Source of the DNA: Nansenia antarctica | Taxonomy: Eukaryota > Chordata > Actinopteri > Argentiniformes > Microstomatidae | Direction of reading: 5' to 3' | Length of the DNA: 64,000 nt | Assembly (NCBI GenBank): GCA_963989245.1 | Contig: OZ022351.1 | Span: forward strand, 12,766,843-12,830,842 | Shown here: positions 54,529 through 64,000 of the stretch, one piece after another | How positions within the stretch are numbered: position 1 is the first letter of the stretch | How the letters are laid out: every line of letters begins with the position of its first letter | Notes under the pieces: generated by a model | What the model saw: only the letters and a program-made list of their open reading frames with translations | Database searches by the model: none | What the model was told of the DNA's origin: nothing | Made by a program: the position numbers and the translations under genes

Positions 54529-57500
54529 TTAGATAGTTTTGTGGCAGTGCGGTGCTATCTTCCAGCAGTGGCATATGCTATTGAAGAAGTGGCAGTGGCA
54601 GGAAGCACACGGGTCACAGCAGCGAGAGTAGGGCAGACAGCTCTCCATCACCTTGGAACAACGCAGGGAGGGATCGGTAGGCGCCATCTTGGGAGGGGCA
54701 GGCGCCATCTTGGGAGGGGCAGGCGCCTTCTTGGGAGGGGCAGGCGCCTTCTTGGGAGGGGCGGGCGCCTTCTTGGGCTTCTATAAACACGCACACACAC
54801 AAACAGAGAACATTTAACACTGTGCATATTGTATACTAAGGTGAAGATAATGTGGAAACCAGTGCACATATGTCTGTTCTTGCTGTGCAGTCCCTTATTG
54901 TCAATTAATTTATTGCCGACTAACTAGTTCAAGATGTATGGCTGTCTAACGGAATACCTTAAAGCAGCTGAGCAACTATGTTCAAAAAGCAAAGACTTAG
55001 GCCCAATCCCAATTCACCCCTAGCCCTTCGTTTTCACCCCTATGGCTCGATTTGCGCGTTCACGTTTAGGGCGAGGGCTGTCTCAATTCATATTTCGTCG
55101 AGGGCTAGGGGTAAGGGGGAGGGCTAACTATTACTTCGTTTCGAGGGATTTCAGGACCAGACTAGCTTCGAAGGGCTAACGGTACGCTACCCCTTGATAC
55201 CAGGATGCATTGCGAATCATCTACAGAAATCTTATGTCGCTCTATTCAATGCGGAAATGTCATTTTAATTCTCTGTAATTACTTATTAATAAAGATTTGA
55301 AAAATTATGATAACCATCTTATTGTCTTAGTTTAATGTCATTACAATGCATTATAGACCTTTTATTTATAACACGCATAACCCAAAAATCGCTTTTATGT
55401 CGGTGCTGTGTCTAACGTTACAGTAACGCAACGCTGCATGACAGTCGAGCATTTCAGAGATGTACAGTCATAAATCAATTATTACCTGTGGCGTTTGACA
55501 GCGGATGATGGTACACATATGTAAAGTTATCTATCAAACGTTCGGCTGACTTGTACATGATGCGCATTTTGACCTATTTCCACCCGCAATCTAATCCGAG
55601 CAGTTGTTATTATGTAATATTATTAATGGGTTGTATCATTCATTTCAATGCATTATAGACCTTTTCTTTATAACAAGCACAACAACAACAAAACGTTATC
55701 ATGCCGATGTGCTGTGTGTCTAACGTTACAAGCTGATTTGTGCATGACAGCCGCGCATTGACATTTCCATGTCTGATGTCTAATGTCTGTTGTACTAATG
55801 TCATTTCAATGCATTATAGACCTTTTCTTTATAACAAGCACAACAACAACAAAACGTTATTATGCCGATGTGCTGTGTGCTGTGTGTCTAACGTTACAAG
55901 CTGATTTGTGCATGACAGCCGCGCATTGACATATTTCCATGTCTAATGGCATATGACACGCGAAATGTAACTACAGTTAAGGATACGCGTAAAGGATGAT
56001 GATATATCACCGTTCGACTCTACTGAGAAATGTTTCCGCTTATTTGTCATCTCTCCTTCACAGGCAAATGTGGCCGCGTCCCCAAGAGATCCTCTTTCTA
56101 CGTTTTTGACCACCACTATGATGGATTGATTTTTGGATTCTAGACGACGAATTGTTCTGAGAAAGGCGCTTGGTAACGTGATTTTTGGACAACGCTTTAT
56201 GACTATTGATGGACTGGTTGTTTTGGTTGGAGTCATTCATTGTCATTAAATTCATTGTCATTATTGCGATGTCCACAAAAAAGACATCGCTGACGGAAGA
56301 GACTAAAAAAGGAACGTCTAAACACTACAGTGTGTTGATAACAAACGAAAATAGATGCTTATAGCACACGCAACAGAAATAAACACAGCTGAAGAAGGCA
56401 TTGCGAGATGTGAGAATTCGCCGGCAACACAACGCGTCAACCGTACCGCGTGATGACGTAGGCGCCGTGAAGGGTTGTCCCAATTCATAGGGCTTTGATT
56501 TCAAGGGGTAGGGCGAGCCATAGGGGTAGAAAAGAGAATCGGGATTGGGCCTGGCTGTGTTCGGAATGGCATACTAGCATACTACTCATACTAGATTTTT
56601 TTAGTCCCTGAAAATCACATATGAATTTTGAACAAATATTTGTGTTTTATTGAGTAAAATATGTATTTCACCCCCTACCAACCAGCAAGAATTCTGACTT
56701 CCACAGACCGGTTATGTGACCATGACCATGGGCAAGACCAAAGAGTTGTCTAAGGACATCAGGGACAAGATTGTTGACTGGAATGGGCTACAAGACCATA
56801 ATGGATTGAAATCCTGTAGCGCCCAGAAGGTCCCCCTGCTCAAGAAGGCACATGTACAGGCCCGTCTGAAGTTTGCCAATGACCACCTGGGTGATTCAGA
56901 GGAGACTTGGGAGAAAGTGCTGTGGTCAGATGAGACCAAAATCGAGATCTTTGGCATCAACTCGACTCGCCGTGTTTGGAGGAGGAAAAATACTGACTTT
57001 GAGCCAAAGAACACCATCCCCACCGTCAAGCATGGTGGTGGAAACATTATGCTTTGGGGCTGTTTCTCTGCTAAGGGGACAGGACGACTTCACCGCATCA
57101 AGGGGAGGATGAATGGGGCCATGTACCGAAATGAAAATCTTGGGTGAGAACCTCCTTCCCTCAGCCAGGACACTGAAAATGGGTCGTGGATGGGTGTTCC
57201 AGCATGACAATGACCCAAAACATACGGCTGAGGCAACAAAGGAGTGGCTCAAGAAGAAGCACATTAAGGTCCTGGAGTGGCCTAGTCAGTCTCCAGACGT
57301 TAATCCCATAGAAAATCTGTGGAGGGAGCTGAAGCTTCGAGTTGCCAAGCGACAACCTCCAAACCACTGGCGGACTCAGGGCCCCCCCCCCTCGCAACCG
57401 CCCCCCCCTGGTGCCCCCATGGTTGAAAAACATTGCCCTCCTGAGTGGCAAAAATGCCCTTTTGAGTGGCGAAAACGAGAGGGTGTGCCCTATTGGTGCC

Positions 57501-60500
57501 CTTCCAGTGGTCTAAACTTGACCATGTGCCCCCACAGTTGAAAACATCGCACTAACGTGATCTACTGGGATTTTCTCGCACAGCCATCTCTAGTGTTTAC
57601 AGAGAATGGTCAGAAAAATAAAATAATGTGTAAAAGAACGGCAGTTCTCTGGGCGAAAATGGTGGTGGTGGTGTAATGGTGTGGGGGATATTTTCTTGGC
57701 ACAAATCTGCAGCAATTGTGTGATATTATAATGTCAATATGGACCAAAATCTCAGAGGAATGTTTCCACCACCTTGTTGAATCTATGCCACGAAGAATTA
57801 AGGCAGTTCTGAAGGCAAAAGAGGGGGTCTAACCCGGTAATAGCAAGGTGTACCGGTGCAAGTGGCTGGTGAGTGTATGTTAGTGCAAATAACTAATTTG
57901 ACTACTATTGATTTGATAATGATGTATCATTTATTTTAAAAGCCTTAATGTCGAGCCCTGGTATAAGTGTTCTCCAGTGCCTTTTGTCCTCTATAAGGTG
58001 GGGATACATTTGTTAGTAATACGTTTGTGGTGTCGCAGCAAAAACAAGTGCACATTTTTCCAGCGCGCTATGCGCGCATTTCATTACCCATCTGGGCTAA
58101 GCCCTGTATCTCCTACAATCCTAAATCCGCCCCATGGGGTCCCATGTTGTGCACTAGGTGCCCTTTTTTTCTTTTCGCCCCTGCCCTTCAAACAGCCTGA
58201 GTCCGCCACTGCTCGAAACCGGATTTGGAGAGGATCTGCAAAGAGGAGTGGGCCAAAATCCCTCCTGGGATCTGCGCAAACTTGTTGACTAACTACAAGA
58301 AACATCTGACCGCTGTGCTTGCCAACAAGGGTTTCTCCACCAAGTACTGAGTCATGTTTTGCTAGGGGGTGCAATACTTATTTGAATCAATAAAACACAA
58401 ATCATTTTCATATAATGGGATTTTCTAGGATTTAAAAAGAATATTCTGTCTCTCACCGTTAAAATGAACCTACCATTAAAATTATAGACTGTTCATTTCT
58501 TTGTAAGGGGGTAAACTCACATCAGCAGGGGGTGAAATACTTATTTTTCCCACTGTATATACAGCTCAGTGAAGTGCGGTGAGGTCAATGGTTGGGGAGG
58601 CACTGGCTAGTACAGCCAGATTTACACACATATGAAACCTGATAGAGGTAGCGTCAATTCACCATTCAATTGGTAGATTGCACAATACTATTACTATTAC
58701 TACTAACAAGTGTTATTTTCTGTCCCTTCATTTGAAGTAGGTCCTTAAGCTCAGGCATTGGTCTTCCATTGTTTATCACTCCCTTTTTTGATTGAAAGTC
58801 CAATTTTGAGACATTTGTGACACGGTCTGGCGAAAAGGTCTGCATGTTTTTTGTTTTTTTTTGTATTTTCATAAAAGCTATTTTTATTGGAGTATGACAG
58901 GTGTAGTATAGCTGTAGTATCATGTAGTATTATGTAGTATCATGTAGTATAGCTGTAGTATCATGTAGTATCATGTAGTATTATGTAGTATCATGTAGTA
59001 TCATGTAATATCATGTAGTATCATGTAGTATAGCTGTAGTATAGCTGTAATATCATGTAGTATCATGTAGTATTATGTAGTATCATGTAGTATAGCTGTA
59101 GTATAGCTGTAATATCATGTAGTATCATGTAGTATCATGTAGTATCATGTAGTATAGCTGTAGTATAGCTGTAATATCATGTAGTATCATGTAGTATAGC
59201 TGTAGTATAGCTGTAATATCATGTAGTATCATGTAGTATCATGTAGTATCATGTAGTATCATGTAGTATAGCTGTTGTATCATATAGTATCATGTAGTAT
59301 CATGTAGTATAGCTGTAGTATCATGTAGTATCATGTAGTATAGCTGTAGTATCATGTAGTATCATGTAGTATAGCTGTAGTATCATGTAGTATAGCTGTA
59401 GTATCATATAGTATCATGTAGTATCATGTAGTATAGCTGTAGTATCATGTAGTATCATGTAGTATAGCTGTAGTATCATGTAGTATAGCTGTAGTATCAT
59501 ATAGTATCATGTAGTATCATGTAGTATAGCTGTAGTATCATGTAGTATCATGTAGTATCATGTAGTATTATGTAGTATCATGTTGTATCATGTAGTATAG
59601 CTGTAGTATCATGGTGTAGCACCATGTCGTCTGTGAAGGTTTCTGTTGAAGTCATAATTATACATCCTTCATCCTTCAGCAGAGGATTCAACCCCTTATT
59701 GTCAATAAGCCTTTATTAACTGTGCTTGACATATGCCAAGGTTATAGTATAATACTGTGTATGCAAAGATTATATATCCTTTAAAAGTAATTCAATTGTT
59801 ATGTAACTTTGGATTCTATAAACATTGAAAACCTGCATACAGTTAGTTCCACTATATGGCCTGCCAAAAGAAATAAAAAAGTACAATGTACAAGTAAGTA
59901 AAACTCACATGTTTACATTACCAATGCCTCTCTTGAGATAAGAATAGTGAAATTCCAAATCTGGTTTGAATCTTCTTCACCTATCTATCTATTGCAAATG
60001 TAATACAAGTAGACTCCCGAGATCTTCCCTATGATGGTCCTCTAGTGGCTGGTAGCCCTGAGAGCCGTCTAGTTTTTTCTAGCAGGTATACTGTGATTTT
60101 TTTCCCTCCCGGCCTCATATTGTTCATTTCGGAATGCCATAAAAATAAATCTGCGCTGTCTAGCGTTATATCTAACATTACATTTCATGTCGCATTTCCC
60201 CCCGTTGATGGTATATGACGCTATAGTCAGTCCCAATGGTCCAAAAGTCAAGTGCTTCGTAACACAGACAGGGTGAATTTTATGAATGAAAGTGTGAAAG
60301 TTCTGTCACAACTGTTCTGTTATGTATCCTCGCACATTTTTAAGTGGGTATATGGAAATCCTTGGCCTTTCCTAGTGGGTTTACGGTGTAGTCCTGTGTA
60401 TCCCGTAGACTACACCACTGCTGAGAGCTAACATCTGTCATGAGGTCACAGCAGTGGCGTAGCGGACGGGCCCGCAAGCGACGCACCGCGGGGGGGCCCC

Positions 60501-60997
60501 CAGCCACTATGGGGCCCCCTAACATTGGATACAAACTTTTTTTTTTACTCCGTTGCGAAAGGGCCCCCGCCGCCACCTTGCGGGGGGGCCTCAGGATTTT
60601 GCGGTACGCCACTGGGTCACAGGTGTGGCTCTGACATCAATCTACATACACAGAGAGTAGAATATATCTTACTGCCACATGTAACCTCTGGCGCTCATAC
60701 ACTCCTCTTCTGGCGAACAACGTTCTGGGTTGACCCTGGCTCCAAAACTCTGTTGGAATAGGTAGACACAATCTGTAAGAAGCCCCGTAATTACAACAGC
60801 TCAATGTGACAGTCAACTCAGTAACATTACTGTAATAACACAAGAACCACTAAATAGCTTAGAAACATCTGAAATACAATGACAAATCGTGTGTGTCCCG
60901 TGGAAGTTCACATGCCACCAATGATAAACCTGCCTAACCAAGAATCTCACAACCCAGAATCTCACTGAGAGTAGGAAACAGAGGAATGTTCTTTTTT

Positions 60998-61055
<58 letters not shown>

Positions 61056-61628
61056 TGTATCTAACACAAGTACACAGAGAAGAACCCTGGTCAAACATCT
61101 TTAGAGTTACTGTCACATGGGCAATTTAAGTAATCTCAGAGAATGTGGGTGACCCGATGGAGAGGTTATTATTAAATGATGAATCTGTGACATGGTCTGT
61201 GACATGGTCTGTGACACGGTCACTGCTCGTTTGGAGGCCCAGATGGATCATTAGAATGCATGTAAATTATGGTACTTTCTAACACGACACTTAAGGGTAC
61301 GCTACAGTAGTAAATAGATACACAGTGACTATTTGGATAAAGTAACTGTTGGATGAACTGCTCAAATCTAGTAGCCTACAGAGTAATATGCAGAAATATT
61401 CAGATATATTGAGGAATTCATGGCTCTGTTGATAGCCTCTCTGAACCTGTAATCTCGGCTGATATAGTTTAAAAACTTTTTTATTTTTTATTTATGTGTT
61501 GAACACTCACCTGTCTCCTTGGATGTCCCGTCTTTTGATGACACGTTATTGTTGATGTTTCGCATGGTAAGACCCGAATTTGCACCCAACGCTTGAAGAA
61601 GACACAAACAAAGTATGGCAAACTTCAT
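54529..61628 (-). CDS. agrp2: Agouti/AgRP-family secreted ligand, agrp2 (asip2b)-like
   Basis: Three coding exons on the minus strand: 61511-61628, 60673-60749 and 54529-54780, giving 148 codons. Junctions are phase 1 then phase 0, with donors CAG/GTGAGT and GCA/GTAAGA and acceptors CCAACAG and TTTATAG. Exon 1 encodes a signal peptide (MKFAILCLCLLQALG). Exon 2 encodes LFARRGVYERQRLHVA, a stretch I associate with fish AgRP2. Exon 3 has a lysine/proline linker of about five KKAPAPP-type repeats, then the cysteine-knot domain CSKVMESC..., CCDPCASCHCHFFNSICHCW. Such proteins act as antagonists or inverse agonists of melanocortin receptors outside the cell. Two oddities: the receptor-contacting Arg-Phe-Phe is His-Phe-Phe here, and five residues separate the second and third cysteines where mammalian ASIP has six. 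Intron 2 (60672-54781) is 5.9 kb of mostly mobile DNA. Family assignment is strong; the paralogue is likely. Confidence 0.85.
54673..54780 (-). repeat. 21-bp coding tandem repeat in agrp2 exon 3
   Basis: About five units of AAGAAGGCGCCTGCCCCTCC plus one base, coding KKAPAPP, with two units changed to KMAPAPP or KMAPTDP. Starts right at the exon's 5' border; length is probably polymorphic. Confidence 0.92.
54999..56552. mobile_element. TIR transposon in agrp2 intron 2
   Basis: Ends share AGGCCCAATCCC (inverted), then 'ttc' and 'acccctatggctcg' blocks. I found no target duplication and no transposase, so the superfamily is open. The inside has a direct duplication (about 55637-55762 and 55800-55930) with 'acaacaacaacaaaacgtta'. 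Confidence 0.7.
56728..58348 (+). pseudogene. Tc1 transposase, internally deleted and interrupted
   Basis: Starts MGKTKELSKDIRDKIVD, then jumps to GLKSCSAQKVPLLKKAH, so roughly 100 codons of the DNA-binding region are gone. The DDE core remains: LWSDETKIEIF, FQHDNDPKHTAEA and SPDVNPIENLW. A one-base shift lies near 57140. After KRQPPN the frame is cut by the hAT element 57365-58211 and resumes in another frame as LERICKEEWAKIPP, ending FSTKY. Cannot be active. Confidence 0.9.
57365..58211. mobile_element. hAT element nested in the Tc1 transposase
   Basis: Ends CACTGGCGGACTCAGG and (inverted) CAGTGGCGGACTCAGG. Flanks CTCCAAAC and CTCGAAAC agree at 7 of 8 positions. It carries a captured piece of another Tc1 (57660-57850). 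Confidence 0.88.
58905..59625 (+). repeat. 10/11-bp minisatellite in agrp2 intron 2
   Basis: Interleaved units ATCATGTAGT and ATAGCTGTAGT over about 720 bp, grouped into longer repeating blocks (for example around 59340-59520). Confidence 0.97.
59626..60451. other. Rest of agrp2 intron 2, nothing recognised
   Basis: No exon with agouti similarity and no element ends seen. Confidence 0.4.
60452..60614. mobile_element. 163-bp hAT MITE
   Basis: Ends CAGTGGCGTAGCGGAC and (inverted) CAGTGGCGTACCGCAA. The 8-bp duplication GGTCACAG (60444-60451 and 60615-60622) is perfect. It lies 58 bp from the agrp2 exon 2 donor. Confidence 0.94.
60998..61054. repeat. (TG)n microsatellite in agrp2 intron 1
   Basis: About 28 TG units. 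The surrounding intron (60750-61510) shows nothing else. Confidence 0.97.
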
Positions 61629-62325
61629 TTCGATTTCCCTAATTTTTTTCGGATGTGAGTAGTAAAAAAAGGCGTTAGATCATTAGATCAAACACATCCA
61701 GCACCTGTCTGCAGATGTAGAGCTCTTTCACTTTCTTTGAGGGGTCTGCTCTTCTCTGACATAACTCTAACATTAATATAGGAAAAATATTGTTCCCGCC
61801 CCCTCCTCCTCCGCACGCACTCCAGGATCTCCAAGAGCGGCACAGTCATCCCAAGAATCAGTGCCAAGCTAAAAGATTGGAATGAAAGTCCAATTAGGAC
61901 TTTTGCCTATCCCGTGAACTGGGGGGTGGGGGGGTTAATTCAGTAAAGGATTCCGGGCTTTTGCGACCGCTATACATGGCAATAGCCAGAAAAAAATACA
62001 TCTCATTCACAAACCACCCGCAGTTGATGAAAAACGCGCTTACCTGCTCTCCCTGGCAATAGCCTACAGTTGCGCCTTCGTTATCATGCATATTTAATTG
62101 TGTTTTATTTAAATGAGACTGATTATGGGAAACGAGAAAGTGAGCCTGTCGAGTAATGCGACTTACAGTAACCTAGGGCTAATTAGTTGGGATTTTTTTA
62201 CTGGCCTCCTTTGATTTAGCCAACCTAATTAAGGATCTTTGGCTTTGTCTTGGATTATCTACACATTAATTTACCCATTGGTCAAAAATGCATTTTTGAT
62301 TGAACACCCTACATCAAAATGCGAA
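61629..62325 (-). other. agrp2 upstream region
   Basis: The sequence upstream of the ATG must hold the promoter and perhaps a 5' non-coding exon; I see no definite TATA box or exon. G-rich run near 61921-61936. Confidence 0.4.
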
Positions 62326-62512
62326 TGTTCTACAGCCTTAATCAATTATGGATATGAAAACACCACCAACTGGTCAATCAGACCTGCTGGAGGTTGTACC
62401 GATAGTGGCCTGTAGGGGCGCTATACCAGCTACTGCATGTTGAATGTACAACGTGACGAATAAAGCGGAGCTTTGTGAATGGCGACCAAGTGTGTGTGTG
62501 CACATTGATACA
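62326..62512 (+). repeat. Candidate 5' LTR of Ty3/gypsy element
   Basis: Starts TGTTCTACAGCC and ends TTGATACA immediately before the primer binding site, so the right border is firm. The left border is chosen because TGT/ACA form inverted ends; it cannot be proved without the 3' LTR. An AATAAA lies at about 62459. Confidence 0.6.
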
Positions 62513-62530
62513 TGGTACCAGGAGTGGGGT
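62513..62530 (+). promoter_or_regulatory. Primer binding site, tRNA-Leu(UAA)
   Basis: TGGTACCAGGAGTGGGGT is complementary over 18 bases to the 3' end (with CCA) of vertebrate tRNA-Leu(UAA) as I recall it. This primes minus-strand DNA synthesis. Confidence 0.85.
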
Positions 62531-62547
62531 GACACTAGCCTACAAAG

Positions 62548-64000
62548 ATGAATAACATTCGGTCGCCGGACGAGTTGAAGTTAAGTGGAAATGTCCACGA
62601 GAACTGGAAAGCTTTCAAGCAAAGTTTTGAGCTGTACGTGTTGGCAATCGGTCTGGAAGAGGCGAAACATGAACGTCGAAGGGTAGCACTGCTTCTCACA
62701 GTGGCAGGCAGAGCCGCGAGGGACGTTTTCAACACGTTTCGGTTTCCTGAGGGCGATGACCAAAAGTATGCAGCAGTGCTAGCAAAGTTTGAGGAATATT
62801 GCACACCTAGGAAAAATGAGACGTACGAACGGTATGTTTTTCGCAACAGAGTACAGGCCGAGTCAGAATCCATTGAACAGTTTGTCACGGACTTGCGTCT
62901 GAAAAGCCAGTCGTGCAACTTTGGCACATTGTGTGACTCGCTAATAAGGGATCAGGTCGTCATCGGCGTTGTCGACAAGAAGGTGAGAATGCAACTGCTC
63001 AGAGAATCCGATTTGAGCCTGGAGAAGGCAGTACAAATCTGCCAGGCGTCAGAGAGCGCCAAGATGCAGCTCAAGTCATTCGAGCCCGAACCAGCATCGG
63101 TGGACGCGGTGCATGAGAGAGTGCATGAGAGGGCCGCTAGCAAGTGGAACAGCAAAGGAAAGTCCCGCGCGCCCAGGCCCACAAAGGACACAGACTGTGA
63201 CAGATGCGGGGGCAGACATGCAGCGAATAACTGCCCGGCTTACGGTGTGGACTGTCGCAAATGCGGTAGGAAGAATCACTACGCCCGATGCTGCCTGTCA
63301 AAGAAAGTACAGGTGGTGCAACAAGGCAGCGACACGACCGACACAGACGAGGATGACGAGAAGTGGTTCGTGGGAACTGTGGAGAACGAGGACAATAAGG
63401 AGGAGTGGATAGCCAATCTGGAAATCAATGGAACGACAATTCCTCTGAAATTGGACACGGGGGCTCAGGTGAACATACTGACGATGAAAGACTTTAATAA
63501 ACTGTACAAGAAGCCAAAAGTGCATGTGAAAAAGATAAATCTGAGAACGTACAATGATGAACCGATTCCTACAAAAGGGGTATGTAGGGTCACACTGTCA
63601 AGGAAAGGGCACTCTGTTAATGCTATGTTTGTGTTGGTTGAGGGTGATAGACAGCCCATATTAGGTCTGAAATCCTGTGAGAGATTGGGCCTCATCAAAA
63701 GAGTGCATGTAATTGACAGGTCTGTAGTGACACCTAGTGGTGCAGCTGAGAAACAGCATGAGACTGTAGCAGACACAGAAAAAACAAGGAAGCAATATAG
63801 AGACGTATTCGGTGGTATAGGATGCCTACCTGGGCAGTACAGAATCCAGTTAAAAGCAAATGCGGAACCTGTCATCCACCCGGCAAGGAAGGTGCCGGTG
63901 ACCCTTAAAGCTAGGCTGAAAGCAGAACTACAAGCCCTTATAGAGAAGGGCATAGTGAGGAAAGTAGAGGAACCGACTGAGTGGGTCAGTTCTCTGGTGA
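62548..64000 (+). CDS. Ty3/gypsy gag-pol polyprotein, 5' part
   Basis: An uninterrupted 484-codon frame runs off the window. Gag occupies about residues 1-220 (ENWKAFKQSFELYVLAIGL; FEEYCTPRKNETYERYVF). Two CCHC zinc knuckles follow: CDRCGGRHAANNC and CRKCGRKNHYARC. The aspartic protease active site LDTGAQVNIL lies near residue 305, and RT begins with PVTLKARLKAELQALIEKGI near the end. Gag and pol share one frame. The ATG is 17 bp after the primer site. No stops or shifts seen, so the copy looks young. It resembles the K02A2.6/Mag-like lineage common in fish, from memory. RT core, RNase H, integrase and 3' LTR lie beyond the window. Confidence 0.93.
   Translation, partial: MNNIRSPDELKLSGNVHENWKAFKQSFELYVLAIGLEEAKHERRRVALLLTVAGRAARDVFNTFRFPEGDDQKYAAVLAKFEEYCTPRKNETYERYVFRNRVQAESESIEQFVTDLRLKSQSCNFGTLCDSLIRDQVVIGVVDKKVRMQLLRESDLSLEKAVQICQASESAKMQLKSFEPEPASVDAVHERVHERAASKWNSKGKSRAPRPTKDTDCDRCGGRHAANNCPAYGVDCRKCGRKNHYARCCLSKKVQVVQQGSDTTDTDEDDEKWFVGTVENEDNKEEWIANLEINGTTIPLKLDTGAQVNILTMKDFNKLYKKPKVHVKKINLRTYNDEPIPTKGVCRVTLSRKGHSVNAMFVLVEGDRQPILGLKSCERLGLIKRVHVIDRSVVTPSGAAEKQHETVADTEKTRKQYRDVFGGIGCLPGQYRIQLKANAEPVIHPARKVPVTLKARLKAELQALIEKGIVRKVEEPTEWVSSLV

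Larger units (their letters stand above)
56600..58560 (+). mobile_element. Tc1-like element in agrp2 intron 2
   Basis: The right end GGTGAAATACTTATTTTTCCC...ACTGTATA is clear; the left end is eroded (ATGTATTTCACCCCCT near 56660). It carries a defective transposase and a nested hAT element. Confidence 0.8.

Noticed and set aside
58084..58374. 96-codon minus-strand frame near the Tc1 end
   Set aside because: Antisense across the hAT end and the Tc1 transposase C-terminus; a shadow.

Overview
The window is eukaryotic and almost certainly from a teleost fish. It holds spliced genes with GT-AG introns, V-SINE-like and other tRNA-derived SINEs, many hAT, Tc1 and piggyBac elements, and an agouti-family gene of the fish agrp2/asip2b kind. 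The species cannot be read from the sequence. No organised bacterial or viral features are present. Family names below come from recognising motifs by eye; no database search was possible.

0-29 kb: three diverged copies of one poorly characterised multi-exon protein family. Copy A (964-3225, minus) is a 5'-truncated relic. Copy B (12988-17766, plus) is nearly complete, with nine coding exons. Copy C (21862-27930, plus) is longer at the C-terminus but broken by stops and frameshifts. The conserved parts are an N-terminal FGxY..RWLLENDVG segment, a CPxC zinc-type segment resembling DUF6729, an RNase H-like core with VDRDCC and LDxxHxMRRF motifs, and a C-terminal CxxCGQP...YCP module. The copies are flanked by much younger direct repeats. 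A 5.7 kb hAT element with two further hAT elements nested inside it lies between copies A and B, and every level keeps a perfect 8-bp target duplication.

29-34 kb: a U6 snRNA gene or pseudogene, tRNA-like repeats, a SINE, a piggyBac element, and five correctly phased exons of a myomesin gene.

34-45 kb: a hAT element, then 26 units of a 142-bp satellite, then about 4.1 kb of a 23-bp minisatellite with higher-order structure, then a 5'-truncated LINE.

45-54.5 kb: a Tc1 element carrying an L1 and a SINE, further Tc1 and hAT pieces, and long stretches with nothing recognisable.

54.5-61.6 kb, minus strand: a complete three-exon agouti/AgRP-like gene whose 5.9 kb second intron holds a TIR transposon, a Tc1 with a nested hAT, a minisatellite and a small hAT MITE.

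62.3-64.0 kb: the start of a Ty3/gypsy retrotransposon with a candidate LTR, an exact tRNA-Leu(UAA) primer binding site, and an open gag-pol frame running off the window.

The only genes with a clear host role are agrp2, the myomesin fragment and possibly U6. Copy B may be a transposase-derived or still mobile gene.
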